Assembly (NCBI GenBank): GCA_022606425.2
Contig: JAHDVF020001325.1
Coordinates: forward strand, 620,001 to 684,000
Reading direction: 5' to 3'
DNA length: 64,000 nt
From: Lepidostoma basale
Lineage: Eukaryota; Arthropoda; Insecta; Trichoptera; Lepidostomatidae
The position numbers and the translations under genes were made by a program. This document shows positions 20,264 through 30,794 of this stretch, piece by piece. The notes beneath the pieces are model-generated. The model had not been told where the DNA came from. It saw nothing but the letters and a program-made list of their open reading frames with translations, and made no database searches. The first letter of the stretch is position 1, and each line of letters opens with the position of its first letter.

Positions 20264-20390
20264 CTGTTGCATAATCACGCTGCACCAGAAAATACTTTGT
20301 GACTGGATGCATTAGAAATGAAAAGCGTGGCTTTATATTAAATTCCCCCGGCAGGAAAAGAGAGGGGTGATACCAGTCAAATCCATTCAA
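20264..20390 (-). CDS. Candidate coding exon, unrecognised
   Basis: Acceptor ttccacttgAG (20391-20392) and donor CAG|GTGAAT enclose an open frame: LNGFDWYHPSLFLPGEFNIK, then PRFSFLMHPVTKYFLVQRDY. Codon use and aromatic content look real. The frame stays open upstream for another 18 codons, so a different acceptor is possible. It ends in phase 1. It lies upstream of gene C on the same strand, but joining it to the 18.8-kb exon gives a different frame from the signal peptide. It may belong to another transcript. Not identified. Confidence 0.38.
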
Positions 20391-20573
20391 CTCAAGTGGA
20401 AAACAAACTAATATGCATTCCCGTTTAATAAGATGATTAGAAGAATGTAATTATGTTAAAGAAAAGCCTGTATAAATAAATCTGTAAATGTTGCAAAGTA
20501 AATACTGTTTAATATTATTGAAATTATTTGTATTATGCCACATATTACATAAACAATGTAGTATGAAGTAATC

Positions 20574-21020
20574 TTCTTCTTCTTGTCCTGTCACACCTCC
20601 GTGGTGAATAGGGCCTCAAGGAACTTTCTCCACCCGACTCTATCGCATGCCTGATGCCTTACATCCTTCCAAGTGAGGTCTGCAGCTTTGACCTCGTCCT
20701 GTAGGGCTCTTCTCCAGGTGGCTCTAGGTCTGCCTCGGTTCCTCTTTCTCTCCATAGGGGACCAGTCTAGTGCACCCTGAGCGATGCAGGCTGGGTTCCG
20801 TCTCAAGGCGTGACCGAACCACAGCCATTTGCGTCTAACAACTTGTTCTCTGATTAGCTTTTCACCTGCCATGGTCCAGAGAAAGGCATTTGATACTGTT
20901 TGGGGCCAATAGATCTTGAATATTGAGCGAAGGTACATATTTATAAACACTTGGAGTTTTCCAATAACGTCCGCAGTAGATTTTCAAGTCTCACATCCGT
21001 ACAGCAGAACGCTTTTAACG
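20574..21020 (-). pseudogene. LINE reverse transcriptase C-terminal tail
   Basis: The frame 20950-20591 (minus) reads RRKWLWFGHALRRNPACIAQ, GALDWSP, RGRPRATWRRALQDEVK, LTWKDVRHQA and ends WRKFLEAL. The WxWLGHxLRR..RGRPxxTWRR order is the end of an RTE-clade ORF distinct from the GTTA-tailed family. The tail is an AAG repeat (cttcttcttctt at 20574 on plus). Confidence 0.75.
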
Positions 21021-21164
21021 CTGTTGAATTTTTGGAGCTTGAGCTTTCACAAAATGATATTGGAAGTAATACTATTGTGATAATTCTAATGAAGTATATT
21101 GAATTCAATTTTTCATAATAGACATTACCAATATTATCATTAAGATCATGTCATCAAGAGAACC

Positions 21165-21345
21165 TCGTATCAATATGAAAAATGTCAATCTTCGAAGCGA
21201 TCATGTTCAGTAGTTTAATGACTCTCCCCACCGTCATCACCAGAGGCAAGTTGGTTCCGCATATTGGGAGATAAAACAGTCTGTGCTGATGCTGTCGAAG
21301 ATCACCGTCCGCAACATAAAGGATACTCTTCAAGATGACTGGTAT
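21165..21345 (-). mobile_element. CR1-like LINE 3' end fragment
   Basis: Matches 59940-60095 closely in order (AATCTTCGAAGCGATCATG, then ..TCACCAGAGGCAAGTTGG, GAGATAAAACAGTCTGTGCT). It lacks the AATAAA/GATTT tail. Confidence 0.5.
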
Positions 21346-21349
21346 TGAA

Positions 21350-22425
21350 ATAGGTGTGTAGAATAAGTGATCGATGGTTAAACTTTTGATTTACGACAAG
21401 TATTTTTGCAGCAATCACTTTCAGTATTGTCTTTTAATTTTTCTGATTTGTAGAACAATATATTACCATCATTCTCAAATAAAAAATATTAATAATGCAA
21501 TAATAAAAAATAAATAAAAAACATGGAAATGTTCACGGGTTGATATTATAGAAAAAAGAAAGAAACATTGATATATATTTTATTAGGAAAATAAACAAAT
21601 CTAACAATATAAGGCAAATATAATACATTTTTCTATGTACTAAAGATTTCTAAATTGAAATTCCACAAGAACATGACCCATTTAAAATCATTATCAGTGA
21701 AACAACAAAAGCAAGACTATAGAAACAATTGTCTTGTAATTTTGGTAACAATTATGGATGTTTGTTTTGCATTGATTAATGTTGATAACACGGACTCATT
21801 ATAATTTGAATGATACATTACAACATATGATTTATATACTAATCATTTATTAACCCTTTCCGGTCCTATGTCCAATGACATTTGATATCGACTTTATTCC
21901 AGTGAGTTCTATGTCAAATGTCATTCGACATTTTTCTTTTTCATCAGTTTAATGTCAAAATACAAGCAAACATATTTTTTTCTCGCTCATATTTAGTGTA
22001 GGGGTATACTGGGACGATGATTCAATGTTTTTTTATGAACATTGGAATATGTAACTTTCTACCTGAGAATGATACAAAAAGTTTGTTTTAGGGGCTAGCT
22101 CGGTACGTGTCACTCGGATGTCCGGCCGCTGGCATCAGTTACACTCGACCAGTGCGCGTGCAAACAACTTGATAATTATTATTACAGATAATTACAATTA
22201 CAACAAACACATTGACAACGAGTTTGAAAGTAGTTATGAAGAATATATGAAGGAAGTGAACATAGAATTCGAACTATTTGTGTATAAAATGTAATAATTA
22301 GAGCATTATTCCATACATTCAAAATGAATAAAAATTGTAAACAAATATAGTTTTATTAAAAAAGACCTGGATCTATTGTTTTACCCTGTAATTCTGTAAA
22401 TCTATTATGGACCTGGTGGAACTTT
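21350..22425. other. AT-rich DNA, possible piggyBac-like end
   Basis: At 21850 TTAA is followed by CCCTTTCCGGTCCTATGTCC and an internal inverted pair (AATGACATTTGATATCGAC / ATGTCAAATGTCATTCGACA), the look of a piggyBac-like terminus. I found no partner end. A GC-richer patch lies at 22090-22160. No gene is supported. Confidence 0.3.
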
Positions 22426-22429
22426 TTTT

Positions 22430-23590
22430 TGGAATAAAATAGATCAGGAGATCATATTGGAACTAAATAACCACAATGTTGATATATGTGCCCTGTCAGA
22501 AACTAAAAAGAGAGGGAACGGAACATCAAAGTTCTCCAATTACATATTTGTATACAGTGGGAAAAAGAAAACCGAAAGAGCTCTCAGGAGTTAGCCTCCT
22601 ATTGCACGAGAGATACAAGGACCACATTGAAAATATGGAATATGATAATGACAGGATCCTAAAGGTGCATCTGATTAGTGTATACGCACCAGATATTTCA
22701 AAACCAAAGGAAGACACGGAAGAATTCTATGACAATTTACAAAATGTTATTGACAATATACCCCAGTCAGAGAAGACCATTATTCTGGGTGACTTTAATG
22801 TCAGAGTTGGTGACAGTATCTTGGATAGAGTCAAAGATTTAATGAGACCGATATAAATGCCAACGGAGAACACTTGATCGATTTTTGTGCATGCAATGAA
22901 CTAAGAAATGCCAACACCTATTATAGTCATAAGAATACACATACCTGTCACGTAAATATACTTTCTTGAACTCAAGGGGCGATAAATCCATGATTGACTT
23001 TATTATCACCAACAAAGCAATACACCCTACACAAATATTGGATGTCCGATCATTGAGTTCGGCAAACATTGGGTCGGACCACCAATTGGTGTTATGAAAA
23101 ATGATTATGAAGCGACCCCAGAAAATAAGAAAGCCCCCTAGATATATTGAAAAATATAATATTGAATCATTGGAAGACGAGAGTACAAACTATCTGTACA
23201 GAAATCGAATATCACAGAAAATTCAAGATAATCGCATAGGTGAACAAGATACTTTGGAACAGGCATGGGAGAAAATTAAACCCAACATTAATGACACCCC
23301 CTCGGAAGCACTGGGGAGAAGAAATATTAACATTAACTCAAACCCAATCCTTGGTTTACTGAGGAAGTTAAAACACTTGTCAAAGAAAAAAGACAAAGTT
23401 ACTTAATATATAAGAGCAACCTCATACCAGAGGAATACTGCAAATATAAGAATACAAGAAACAGAGTCAATGTAAATCAAGAAAATAAAAACAGAATATT
23501 GGGCCAAATTTTCGAAAGATATGGAATATGACCTCTATGGTTCCCAAAGAAAAGTTTGGAAATTATTTAAAAACCAAAGAAAACCTATCA
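22430..23590 (+). pseudogene. RTE/BovB-like LINE endonuclease region
   Basis: Pieces in two frames: LNNHNVDICALSETK-type opening (22460), VYAPDISKPKEDTEEFYDNL, then IILGDFNVRVGD (catalytic G-D-x-N of the apurinic-type endonuclease), SMIDFIITNKA and a SDHQLV box at about 23070. The linker to the RT follows (PRYIEKYNIE..). Multiple indels. The endonuclease nicks target DNA so that reverse transcription can be primed there. A second LINE interrupts it at about 23590. Confidence 0.75.
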
Positions 23591-23935
23591 ATGAATATAC
23601 TCAAACGAGCCTTAAATGGACAAGCACCCCACTACCTCACAGACCTTTGCAAGCTAATCGATCTGAAACCTCGGCACTCAACTCTACGATTTTTGAAGGA
23701 AGAAGCAACCCACAAACTTCTTGTCCTGCGGCGCCAAGGAGCTTCAAACTTCGTGGATCGCGCTTTTGGCATCGCGGGACCGACAGCGTGGAACAGGCTG
23801 CCCTACAATATCCGCAATCAAGACAACGAAGGAGTATTTAGAAGCTCTCTTAAAACTTTTCTTTTAAAGAGAAGCTTTCCGAAGAGGAGCGCTGTTGAAG
23901 TGAACCTCTCACAAAAATGGCGCTAAAAAATCATC
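23590..23935 (+). mobile_element. CR1/L2-like LINE 3' fragment nested inside the RTE-like LINE
   Basis: The frame 23528-23926 gives LNGQAPHYLTDLC, RFGIAGPTAWNRLPYNIR-type sequence (DRAFGIAGPTAWNRLPYNI), then FRSSLKTFLLKRSF. 'Y..AGPxxWNxLP..IR....F...LKT.L' is the standard C-terminus of CR1/L2 LINEs. RTE-like sequence resumes right after (TKNPSDEWERYFKQLYS), showing the nesting. Ends with an AATCATCATTATC tail. Confidence 0.75.
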
Positions 23936-24960
23936 ATTATCAACAAAAAATCCAAGTGATGAATGGGAAAGGTACTTTAAACAGCTCTACTCTATGGAAC
24001 CGGGGCTTGAATACCCGACAATTGAAGTAACTGTAGAAGAAACACTCAGTGAAATAGAGACACTGACACATATAAAGAAACTGAAAAATAGGAAGGCTCC
24101 CGGAATCATAACATCCCTAATGAACTAATAAAATACTCTGGCTTAGAATTGAGAAAAGCGATTAAAAACTTATTTAACAGGATATTAGCCACTGGAACTA
24201 TAATACAGGAATAGAGAATAACCATAACAACACCTGTATTTAAGAAAGGGCCAAAGAAAAACTCAGAGAACTAGAGAGGTATCTCCTTATTATGCACAAT
24301 TCAACTGCAAAACTCACAAGAGCAATGGCAAATGTGTCTAGAAAAAAATGGGCTTCGAATCAGCAGAACCAAAACGGAGCATATGAACGAACATCCCATT
24401 AAAAAAGGTGGACCACTTCAGATATCTCGGCTCTATTCTTACCAATGATGGCACAATTGAAAATGACATAGAGAATAGAGTAAGCATAGGATGGCTATAA
24501 AAGGAAAAGGAAAATAAAAGGAAAAGTGTACCGAACCGCCGTAAGACCTGCTATGCTCTATGGATTGGAATGCTGGGCTGCAAGACGATAAGAAGAACAG
24601 AGGCTGGACGTAGCAGAAATGTAGATGCTGAGGTGGGCCGCCGGGGTTACGATGCTGGATAAAGCTAGAAATGAGCACATCAGAGGTAGCCTAAAAGTCG
24701 CTCCCATAGCGGAAAAAAACTAGGGAACGTCGACTTCGGTGGTACGGCCATGTAAGCAGGAGGCACAATGAATAAATCGTTCACAAGACTCTGCAACTGG
24801 AAGACGGAAAGAGGGGACCAGGTCGGTCTCCTGCAACATAGATGTCCACAGTTAGGAACGACCTGAAAGCGCTTGGACTGGACAGCCAAATGACCCTGGA
24901 TCGTGAGACTTGGTGGAGCCATATTAGGAGAGCTGACCCCAAATAACGGGAAATCTCTGG
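23936..24960 (+). pseudogene. RTE/BovB-like LINE, RT remnant and C-terminal tail
   Basis: Continues the LINE begun at 22430: NPSDEWERYFKQLY, HIKKLKNRKAPG, FNRILATGTII, TPVFKKGPKKNS, then a deletion that removes the catalytic core, then VDHFRYLGSILTNDGTIEND, AMLYGLECWAAR, VAPIAEKTRERRLRWYGHV-type tail. Ends near AACGGGAAA. Frames shift repeatedly. A close relative of its tail lies at 36545-36835. Confidence 0.7.
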
Positions 24961-25027
24961 GTAAAAGAAGATTGTAGATTATATAATACATTTTACTAAT
25001 GATTTGATCATCGGCGTTAGTATTTAA

Positions 25028-25289
25028 CCGCCCTAAGCATATGAACGTACATGGTCCGCACACTTTGACCGTACCTAAAATGTACAAACCATTAGGGAAA
25101 CGCACACGTGCCTACAACACTCGAGTACAAGTCTTCACAAGTATGATAGTTTTACAAGGGGCAAGTGTGCGGTTGAGTTTTTGACGTTTCGTAATTTAAG
25201 AAAATAAAATTAATATATAATTAAATTTAATAAATAAAAAACAAGAATTTTTTACATGTATCTCGGAAAGTTACCCGGAGGTAAGGCGG
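25028..25289. mobile_element. piggyBac-like MITE, 262 bp, TTAA-flanked
   Basis: TTAA at 25024-25027 and 25290-25293. Ends CCGCCCTAAGC and GGTAAGGCGG are inverted. The interior is shared with 37375-37692 (CTAAAATGTACAAA, ACAAGTCTTCA, ATGATAGTTTTACAAGGGGC). Exact TTAA duplication is the hallmark of piggyBac integration. No coding capacity. Confidence 0.8.
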
Positions 25290-25293
25290 TTAA

Positions 25294-25632
25294 AATAAAT
25301 GTGTTTCAGATTCGCTAATATCGTTTACTATTTAAAAAAAATTGTGTTCTGTTAATTGAAATAGTTTTAAATATTTTGTGCGCCGATTACTTGTGATGAA
25401 AGCACCATCAGAAGTGAAAATTTCACGACTGGGGCAGATAAATTTTTACTTTTTTCTGAGATTATTCATCAGTCTACTGTGCTGCAGATCGCTCTTGTAA
25501 CACACAAAAGTATGTAAAAAATGTGAAGTTCTTCAATGAAAGATGGTAATTATATTATATAGTGGCATGGTATGATGGTTCAAATGACTAAAATTTTTAT
25601 ACAATGTTATGAAGATCCCTAGCAGCCGTACA
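25294..25632. other. AT-rich DNA without recognisable feature
   Basis: Nothing supported. Confidence 0.35.
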
Positions 25633-26376
25633 AGAAGTATTTGAGCCTTTAGAGACAACACCAAGGAGGTGGGTTTAGCGATAAACGAAGCAAAGACAAA
25701 AATAATGAAACAAACCAGGAATGCAACCCATGACTCACGGCGAACCATCAGATTCAAGGATAGATACAACTTTAAGATGGTGGAGGACTTCACTTACCTG
25801 GGTTCGTCTATAACAAAAGAAAAAGAAGATCACAAGAAAATCGAAAAAAGAATCACAATTGGCAACAAAACATTCTTCTCTCTACTACCAGTGCTCAAAT
25901 CAAGAAACGTACCCAGGAAAACCAAAATCATGTATAAAACTATCATCCGAACAGCAGTGACCTATGGGTGTGAGGCGTGGACAATGACAGTGAAATCCGC
26001 AGAGCGACTGGATACTTTTGAGAGAAGGGTGCTGCACAGAATTCTGGGACCTGTGAATGATGGTGAAGGCTGGAGAGTGCGGCATAATGTATCATATTTA
26101 CAAAGCTCCCAGTCTCTCCACACAGGTCAGACTGAATAGACTGAGATGGGCCGGTCACGTGCAGAGGATGTCGTCATCGCGAACCCCAAAAAGAATGCTG
26201 GAGTGGCACCCAGGTGGTAGAAGACCAATTGCACGACCAAGGCTGTGATGGAAGGATGAAGTTGGGAGAGATGGGTTGATGGGCGGAATTGTTACGAGTG
26301 TCAGATTGGAGGGTCGACAAGAGGAGTTGGAGGCGAAGAATACTGGAGGCTAAGGCTCGATATGGGCCGAAATGAT
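25633..26376 (+). pseudogene. LINE reverse transcriptase C-terminal region
   Basis: The frame 25669-26139 reads LAINEAKTKIMKQTRN, MVEDFTYLGSSITKEKEDHK, IYKTIIRTAVTYGCEAWTM-type sequence and FERRVLHRILGPV. A frameshift then leads to VRLNRLRWAGHVQRMSSSRT, GGRRPIARPRLWKDEV. The order matches the thumb and tail of an RTE-like LINE. It ends within a few bases of the last visible exon of the USPL1-like gene (gene B), on the opposite strand. Confidence 0.75.
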
Positions 26377-26408
26377 ACAAAGTTATGATTTCGGAATGGA
26401 TAAATTAC

Positions 26409-27417
26409 TTCGTTTCACTAGAATATGTCGTTGTGAGAGTCCTAAAAGTTTTAGATTGTTTTCTAATTTAGAATTTGCTTTTGTCATTGTCACAATTTTT
26501 GCTATATTGGAGGTTTGTACATTATCTGGTTTTGGAACTGCCATCAAAGTCCTGTATTTAGAATCCAAAGAATTTGAAATCTTCACAAACTCTCCTGTCG
26601 TCGAATTTGGATATTTGGAGTCACTACCTGCAACAGACTTTTCACTATCTTGTGAATTTTTCACCCGTTCTTTATTATCCAAAGAATTTATAATTTTCAC
26701 AAACTCTCCTGTCGTCGCATTTGGATATTTAGGGTCACTATCTGCAATAGATTTTTCGCTATCTTGTGAATTTTTCACTTGTTCTTTATTATCCAAAGAA
26801 TTTATAATTTTCACAAACTCTCCTGTCTTCGGATTTGGATATTTGGGGTCACCACCTGCAACAGACTCTTCGCTATCTTGTGAATTTTTCACTTGTTCTT
26901 TATTAGGACTTGGTATTTTTACAGATTTGTCATTTGTGAACTCAAGACTACTTTCTGCTGTGAGTTCTGTGTTGCTACTAAATTTATTAAGATCATCTAT
27001 GAATATATCATTTGATTCTTCTGATAAAATGTCATTAACCAAATTGTTCACATTTTCAATATCAGTTTGCGAATAATTAAAACTATCATTTTGATTATCT
27101 AGTCCTTTAAAAATATCATTATCAAGAAGATCGATGGTAAATGGAATGTTTTCAATGATTTGTATTTTGTTTTTATTTGATTCATCTGTTTCAGGAACAT
27201 CTTTATTGGCTTCATAGATTTCCGAGTTTATTTTAGCTTGCTCTTCAGTAGGAAGACATGGAACTGCGGTGATAAAGTGGTCACTGAACGGGTAAGTACA
27301 TTTCGCAGAGCTACAAAAGAATATACTCTCTGTTAAATTAATTTGAAACGGGAGAATTTTGTTTTTCTTTCCATTTTTGGCACAAAGCGGACAGTATGCA
27401 GCTTCTGTGGATATATT
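26409..27417 (-). CDS. USPL1-like: Gene B: USPL1-like SUMO isopeptidase, second coding exon
   Basis: The acceptor tttttgttgcAG gives NISTEAAYCPLCAKNGKK, then KNKILPFQINLTESIFFCSS, AKCTYPFSDHF. The CPxC..(11-15)..Q(I)xLxESIFxC....CxYP pattern matches the N-terminal zinc-knuckle-like segment of animal USPL1 as I know it; that family removes SUMO from coilin-associated proteins in Cajal bodies. After it comes an acidic, Asn-rich linker and three copies of a 38-residue unit (KEQVKNSQDSE..SV(A).., ..TGEFVKIINSLD). A possible donor GTAATT ends the exon at 26409; otherwise the frame stops at 26383. The catalytic Cys/His protease core is not in this window downstream, so the gene is either truncated by the adjacent LINE or continues after a long intron. 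Confidence 0.7.
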
Positions 27418-27661
27418 CTGCAACAAAAAATGAGCTATCAGTGCTTTAAAATATTGACCCCCCCAATACATTATTAAAAACATTATGCCGGCAAATGGAA
27501 GGATCTTACTCACAATATACAGGTTAGGTTTTATTAAAATGTTATATATATAATTACAGGTGAATTTGTGCGAATTAAAAGGAATTTTTTCCATCTACCA
27601 ACTAAAATTAAAAACCTAAAAAGGGCTATGTGATCAAGTAAACATTAATTTATATACTTAC

Positions 27662-27673
27662 ATTCGAAGACAT
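27662..27673 (-). CDS. USPL1-like: Gene B: first coding exon (Met-Ser-Ser-Asn)
   Basis: ATG at 27673 followed by three codons and a GTAAGT donor (27661-27656). It ends in phase 0, as the next exon at 27417 starts. This gives MSSN|NISTEAAYCPLC. The ORF-like extension upstream of 27417 (MEKIPFN...) is intron. Very short first coding exons are normal, but with only 12 nt the call rests on the ATG-GTAAGT spacing and matching phase. Confidence 0.55.
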
Positions 27674-27689
27674 GTTATTATGCTCAAAT

Positions 27690-28255
27690 GGTTTATTTAA
27701 GATATTTCGTTTTATTTGTTCGACATTAGCCAGGCTTTAGATTGGTAATCCATAAGAAAATTATACTATATCATTTGCACAAGAATTAAATAAAAAGTTT
27801 TTTAAATATTCACAAAATACGAATAAAACATTACTAAATACGTTTCTCCACGCCACAATGTGTAGTTTAAATATTTGACATTTGTAACGTTTTAGAAATA
27901 TTTTCGCAGCACAAAGCCATAGACAATTTATGCGTATTTACCACAAACACGATCATTTTTTATTCTGGTATTATATTATATGAAAATATAATAAATATTG
28001 ATATTTAAATTTAAAAGGCAGGGTAGTTTGAATAAAACGAAAAAATTGCTTTGATTTTGCTGAAAAACCGTTTATGGCAGAATATCGAAAGAAGAAATCA
28101 CGAAAACATTAAGGACAGTAAATGCGTTCTAAGTAAAATTAAATAAAGGTCATGGAACGAATAGATGAGGAAAAAATGGTTAAAAATATTAATATAATAT
28201 AATGTGAATGGAAAAATAGATCAGGAAAAGTCGGAAAAAAGACATGGTGCAACCA
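27690..28255. other. AT-rich DNA, probable gene B promoter and 5' UTR
   Basis: Upstream of the gene B start on the minus strand. 28150-28250 carries a heavily decayed RTE tail (MERIDEEKMVK.., a WCNQMN block). No clear TATA element placed relative to a start. Confidence 0.35.
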
Positions 28256-28261
28256 AATGAA

Positions 28262-28430
28262 TTAACTAAACTAACTATCACGCCGTCTCCCCGAAGGGGT
28301 AGGCAGAAATAATGGACAACCACACTTTAACTGATGCGGCACTCTATCCTTCTCTTTTCGCCCCCGCGGAAGACGCGTTGTGATGGGTTGCGAACTTCAT
28401 CGCTACCAATAGGCATCTCCCGTCAATTAC
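28262..28430 (-). mobile_element. SINE-like repeat sharing the RTE 3' end
   Basis: Same fusion as 6090-6238: RTE 3' UTR (CACGCCGTCTCCCCGAAGGG on plus) joined to the head GCGACTTCATCGCTACCAAT-type sequence with GGGTTGCGAACTTC. Full head visible to CATCTCCCG at 28430. Confidence 0.6.
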
Positions 28431-28633
28431 AAAATGGCGGTCATGTTCGAAATCGGATAAATTGTGTGGATCACGGTGTAGGAATACAGAAATTTTTTGA
28501 AAGGTATGTCAGGATAGAGCAGTGTGGCGGTCTATCCTCTCTGCCTATTCTTCCAGCGAAACGGTGTCAATTACACCAATCTTTCACAACCTGGATTATG
28601 GAATATTTATTTATTTTCTTGTATACAACATGT

Positions 28634-29022
28634 TGTATGTGTGGTAGAACGATATACGACAGAATCTCAAATGCTGATATAAGAAAGGAATGTAGAGCGG
28701 TAGAAGATATTATGAACAAAATTATGAAAGGATCGCTGCGTTGGTTCGGACATATGGAGCGCATGGATGGAGAAAGAATGGTTCAGAAAGTATACGTTAA
28801 TGATGTAAATGGAGTACGGAGTCAAGGTAGACTGAGGAAAACATGGCATGACCAAATTAATCAAATTTTAAAGGTTGGTCATGATAGATGTCGGAAGAAT
28901 CGACGTGCATGTATGACTCGCTGTATGCATGTGGAGGAATCTAGAGAGGTGTGCCAGGATAGAGTAGTGTGGCGGTCTATTTTCCCTACCTACCCCTACG
29001 GGGAAACGGCGTGATGGTTTAT
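28634..29022 (+). mobile_element. RTE LINE 3' tail
   Basis: One frame from CMCGRTIYDRISNADIRKEC through GSLRWFGHMERMDGERMVQK, SQGRLRKTWHDQINQIL, NRRACMTRCMHVEESREVCQ to WRSIFPTYPYG and stop at 29014. The tail is GTTTATTGTTGTT rather than GTTA. A further short tail fragment sits just upstream at 28505-28580. Confidence 0.75.
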
Positions 29023-29027
29023 TGTTG

Positions 29028-29237
29028 TTACAACATGTTTGAACCCAATTACTGTATACATTTTTTAAAGCTATAATATTGAATCTCATGACATGTGATA
29101 TGTAGCTAATCTATTGCCATTTCATTTTCACGTGAATTCTACACTACATAAAAGACAGTGTGACAATCACACTGCCATCGCCGGGAATTGAACCCGGGAC
29201 AGTCAGAGCTCTTACCACTCTGCCACGAAGGTCGTCA
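29028..29237 (-). mobile_element. tRNA-derived SINE
   Basis: The minus strand begins ACGACCTTCGTGGCAGAGTGG (A-box-like TGGCAGAGTGGTAAGAGC), then GGGTTCAATTCCCGGCGATG (B-box-like GGTTCAATTCC), followed by a unique body with TGTGATTGTCACACTGTC and a tail about 210 bp downstream. Related copies: 33345-33567, 34373-34545, 41495-41572, 57072-57155, 63722-63790. Transcribed by RNA polymerase III and moved by a LINE in trans. The variable-arm position and lack of a folded acceptor stem exclude a working tRNA. Confidence 0.75.
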
Positions 29238-29585
29238 GCAATTATCTTTTTTTGAGAAGAAATTTATGTTTTCCTAACACTTTATATAATGCATTGTATA
29301 CCGAACGTTCTTACTATCATTCTCTGACGTGTGATTTCAATATGTTTAATGATGATAAACCCCATTGAAATAGAAATTTGCTTCAGTTATCTAATTACAA
29401 CTGGTCGATGCATTGCATTATATCGTTAGTGATACTAAGTGTCCAATTACCATGCAAATCGTGTCCCTTTTACCTATTCACTACCTTTGATTCGCTTCTG
29501 CCGCAATAGCTGCACTGTGCAAGTACTTGACAACCGTTGGATAAAGCACGAAATGGAGTTGAGAGAGAATAATTCTACTTTCAAA
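29238..29585. other. Intergenic DNA without recognisable feature
   Basis: Moderate AT content; nothing supported. Confidence 0.3.
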
Positions 29586-29588
29586 CGA

Positions 29589-29705
29589 TTAATCAAATTA
29601 AATCGGTTTGTTTTCTAAAATGGCATATTTTTAGTTTAAAGCATATATTTGATAACAGGTAAAATATTTTGAACGTATGAGAGATGGTTCTACTTTAGAA
29701 AGTAT
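29589..29705 (-). mobile_element. CR1-like LINE 3' end fragment
   Basis: The GATTT-type tail (AATCAAATTAAATCGG) and the ATTTGATAACAGGTAAAATA..TGAGAGATGG body match the family at 59785-60110, about 110 bp only. Confidence 0.45.
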
Positions 29706-29905
29706 TCTTGAAAATATGAAACGTATACGTTAACGATGTGAATGGAGTACGGAGTCGTGTGAGACTGAGGAAAACTTGTCATAACCAAATTAATCAAAAT
29801 TTAAAGATCGGCCATGTAATAATCTAGAGAGGTGTGTCAGGATCGAGTAGTGTGGCGGTCAATTCTCTCTGCCTACCCCTCCGGAGAAAAGGCGTGAGGG
29901 TTTGT
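29705..29905 (+). mobile_element. RTE LINE 3' tail
   Basis: YVNDVNGVRSRVRLRKTCHN, QINQNLKIGHV then CQDRVVWRSILSAYPS and a GTTTGTTGTTGT tail. The CMTRC block is deleted. It abuts the CR1-like fragment. Confidence 0.6.
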
Positions 29906-30019
29906 TGTTGTATTATATACATAACAGTCACACCCCGAAAGGGTGTGATTAACATTGCATATTATAATATGTAGTCGTGTTAATAATATTTATTCTATAT
30001 TAGCCATCACTTTGTGTTG

Positions 30020-30330
30020 CGGATTCATATTTGAATAAATATAATAACACTTGGTATTACAACACTTTATTTCACTCAACACAGACATGTTTTGGTTACA
30101 AGTAACCTTTATCAATGTAAACCAAATTAACAATAAAATAAAAGGGGGTGGAGTTATGTATAAAGGTGGAGGGGGTATAATAAGGATTGATTGGAATTTA
30201 ACTTAAATTTAACTGGTTGTTTACTAAAACTGGTTAAATTTAACTAGTTAATTTTCATTATTTTGATGGCTTTTGGTGTTAAGTGAAATAAAATGTGGTA
30301 ATTATATTTATTCAAGTGAATATATAGATA
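30020..30330. repeat. Foldback repeat with eroded hammerhead-like core (family F4)
   Basis: The left arm TTGAATAAATATAATAACAC..CACTTTATTTCACTCAACAC pairs with the right arm GTTAAGTGAAATAAAATGTG..ATATTTATTCAAGTGAAT. On minus the left arm carries TTGATAA (30115-30109), hairpin GGTTAC..GTAACC, then AAAACATGTC (30093-30084; GAAAC with G12 changed to A) and AATAAA downstream. Confidence 0.55.
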
Positions 30331-30334
30331 TTGC

Positions 30335-30770
30335 ATTTTATTATGTATAAACGTTTCCCCAGATAAAATATTTGTTTCGTATTAAAAATTATTCATTAAA
30401 CATGTAATTAATATAATGACTTCTTTTTTTTTTTTGCTACAAGGATTTGACTTAACGATTTTTTTATCAGCACGATATATCGCATTGACCTGTCCGATAG
30501 TGAGTTTTTTCGAACTCAACAAAATAATAATAATTCAATGCCAAATAATAGAGTACAAAATTACAATACATTTTTACTTAGGAACTACTACTAAAAATCA
30601 ATTTTAAGCGATTTAGAGGGAAAAAATAAATACCTTTTCATTAATAGTCAACCATCGGTCTATCAGATGAGATCATTGATTTATTTAAGACAATTGGGAT
30701 TCTGTCAAGATAAATGAGAAGTACAAAATATATAAATTTCCACGGTTATCATATACAGAAATATTTTTCG
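30335..30770. other. AT-rich DNA without recognisable feature
   Basis: Contains homopolymer T and A runs only; the small frame at 30416-30607 is not supported. Confidence 0.3.
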
Positions 30771-30794
30771 GGGTGAAACCGTGTTCCCTCTCGT

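Noticed and set aside
26372..27076. 234-codon plus-strand frame
   Set aside because: It is the antisense shadow of the gene B repeat region; its SLSCEFFT/FIIFTNSPV repeats mirror the 38-residue units on the minus strand, which have splice sites and a known motif.
29161..29237. Possible tRNA gene (A and B boxes, also at 33500, 34376, 41510)
   Set aside because: B box and A-box-like words are present but the cloverleaf stems do not close and each is fused to the same 130-bp body; it is a tRNA-derived SINE.
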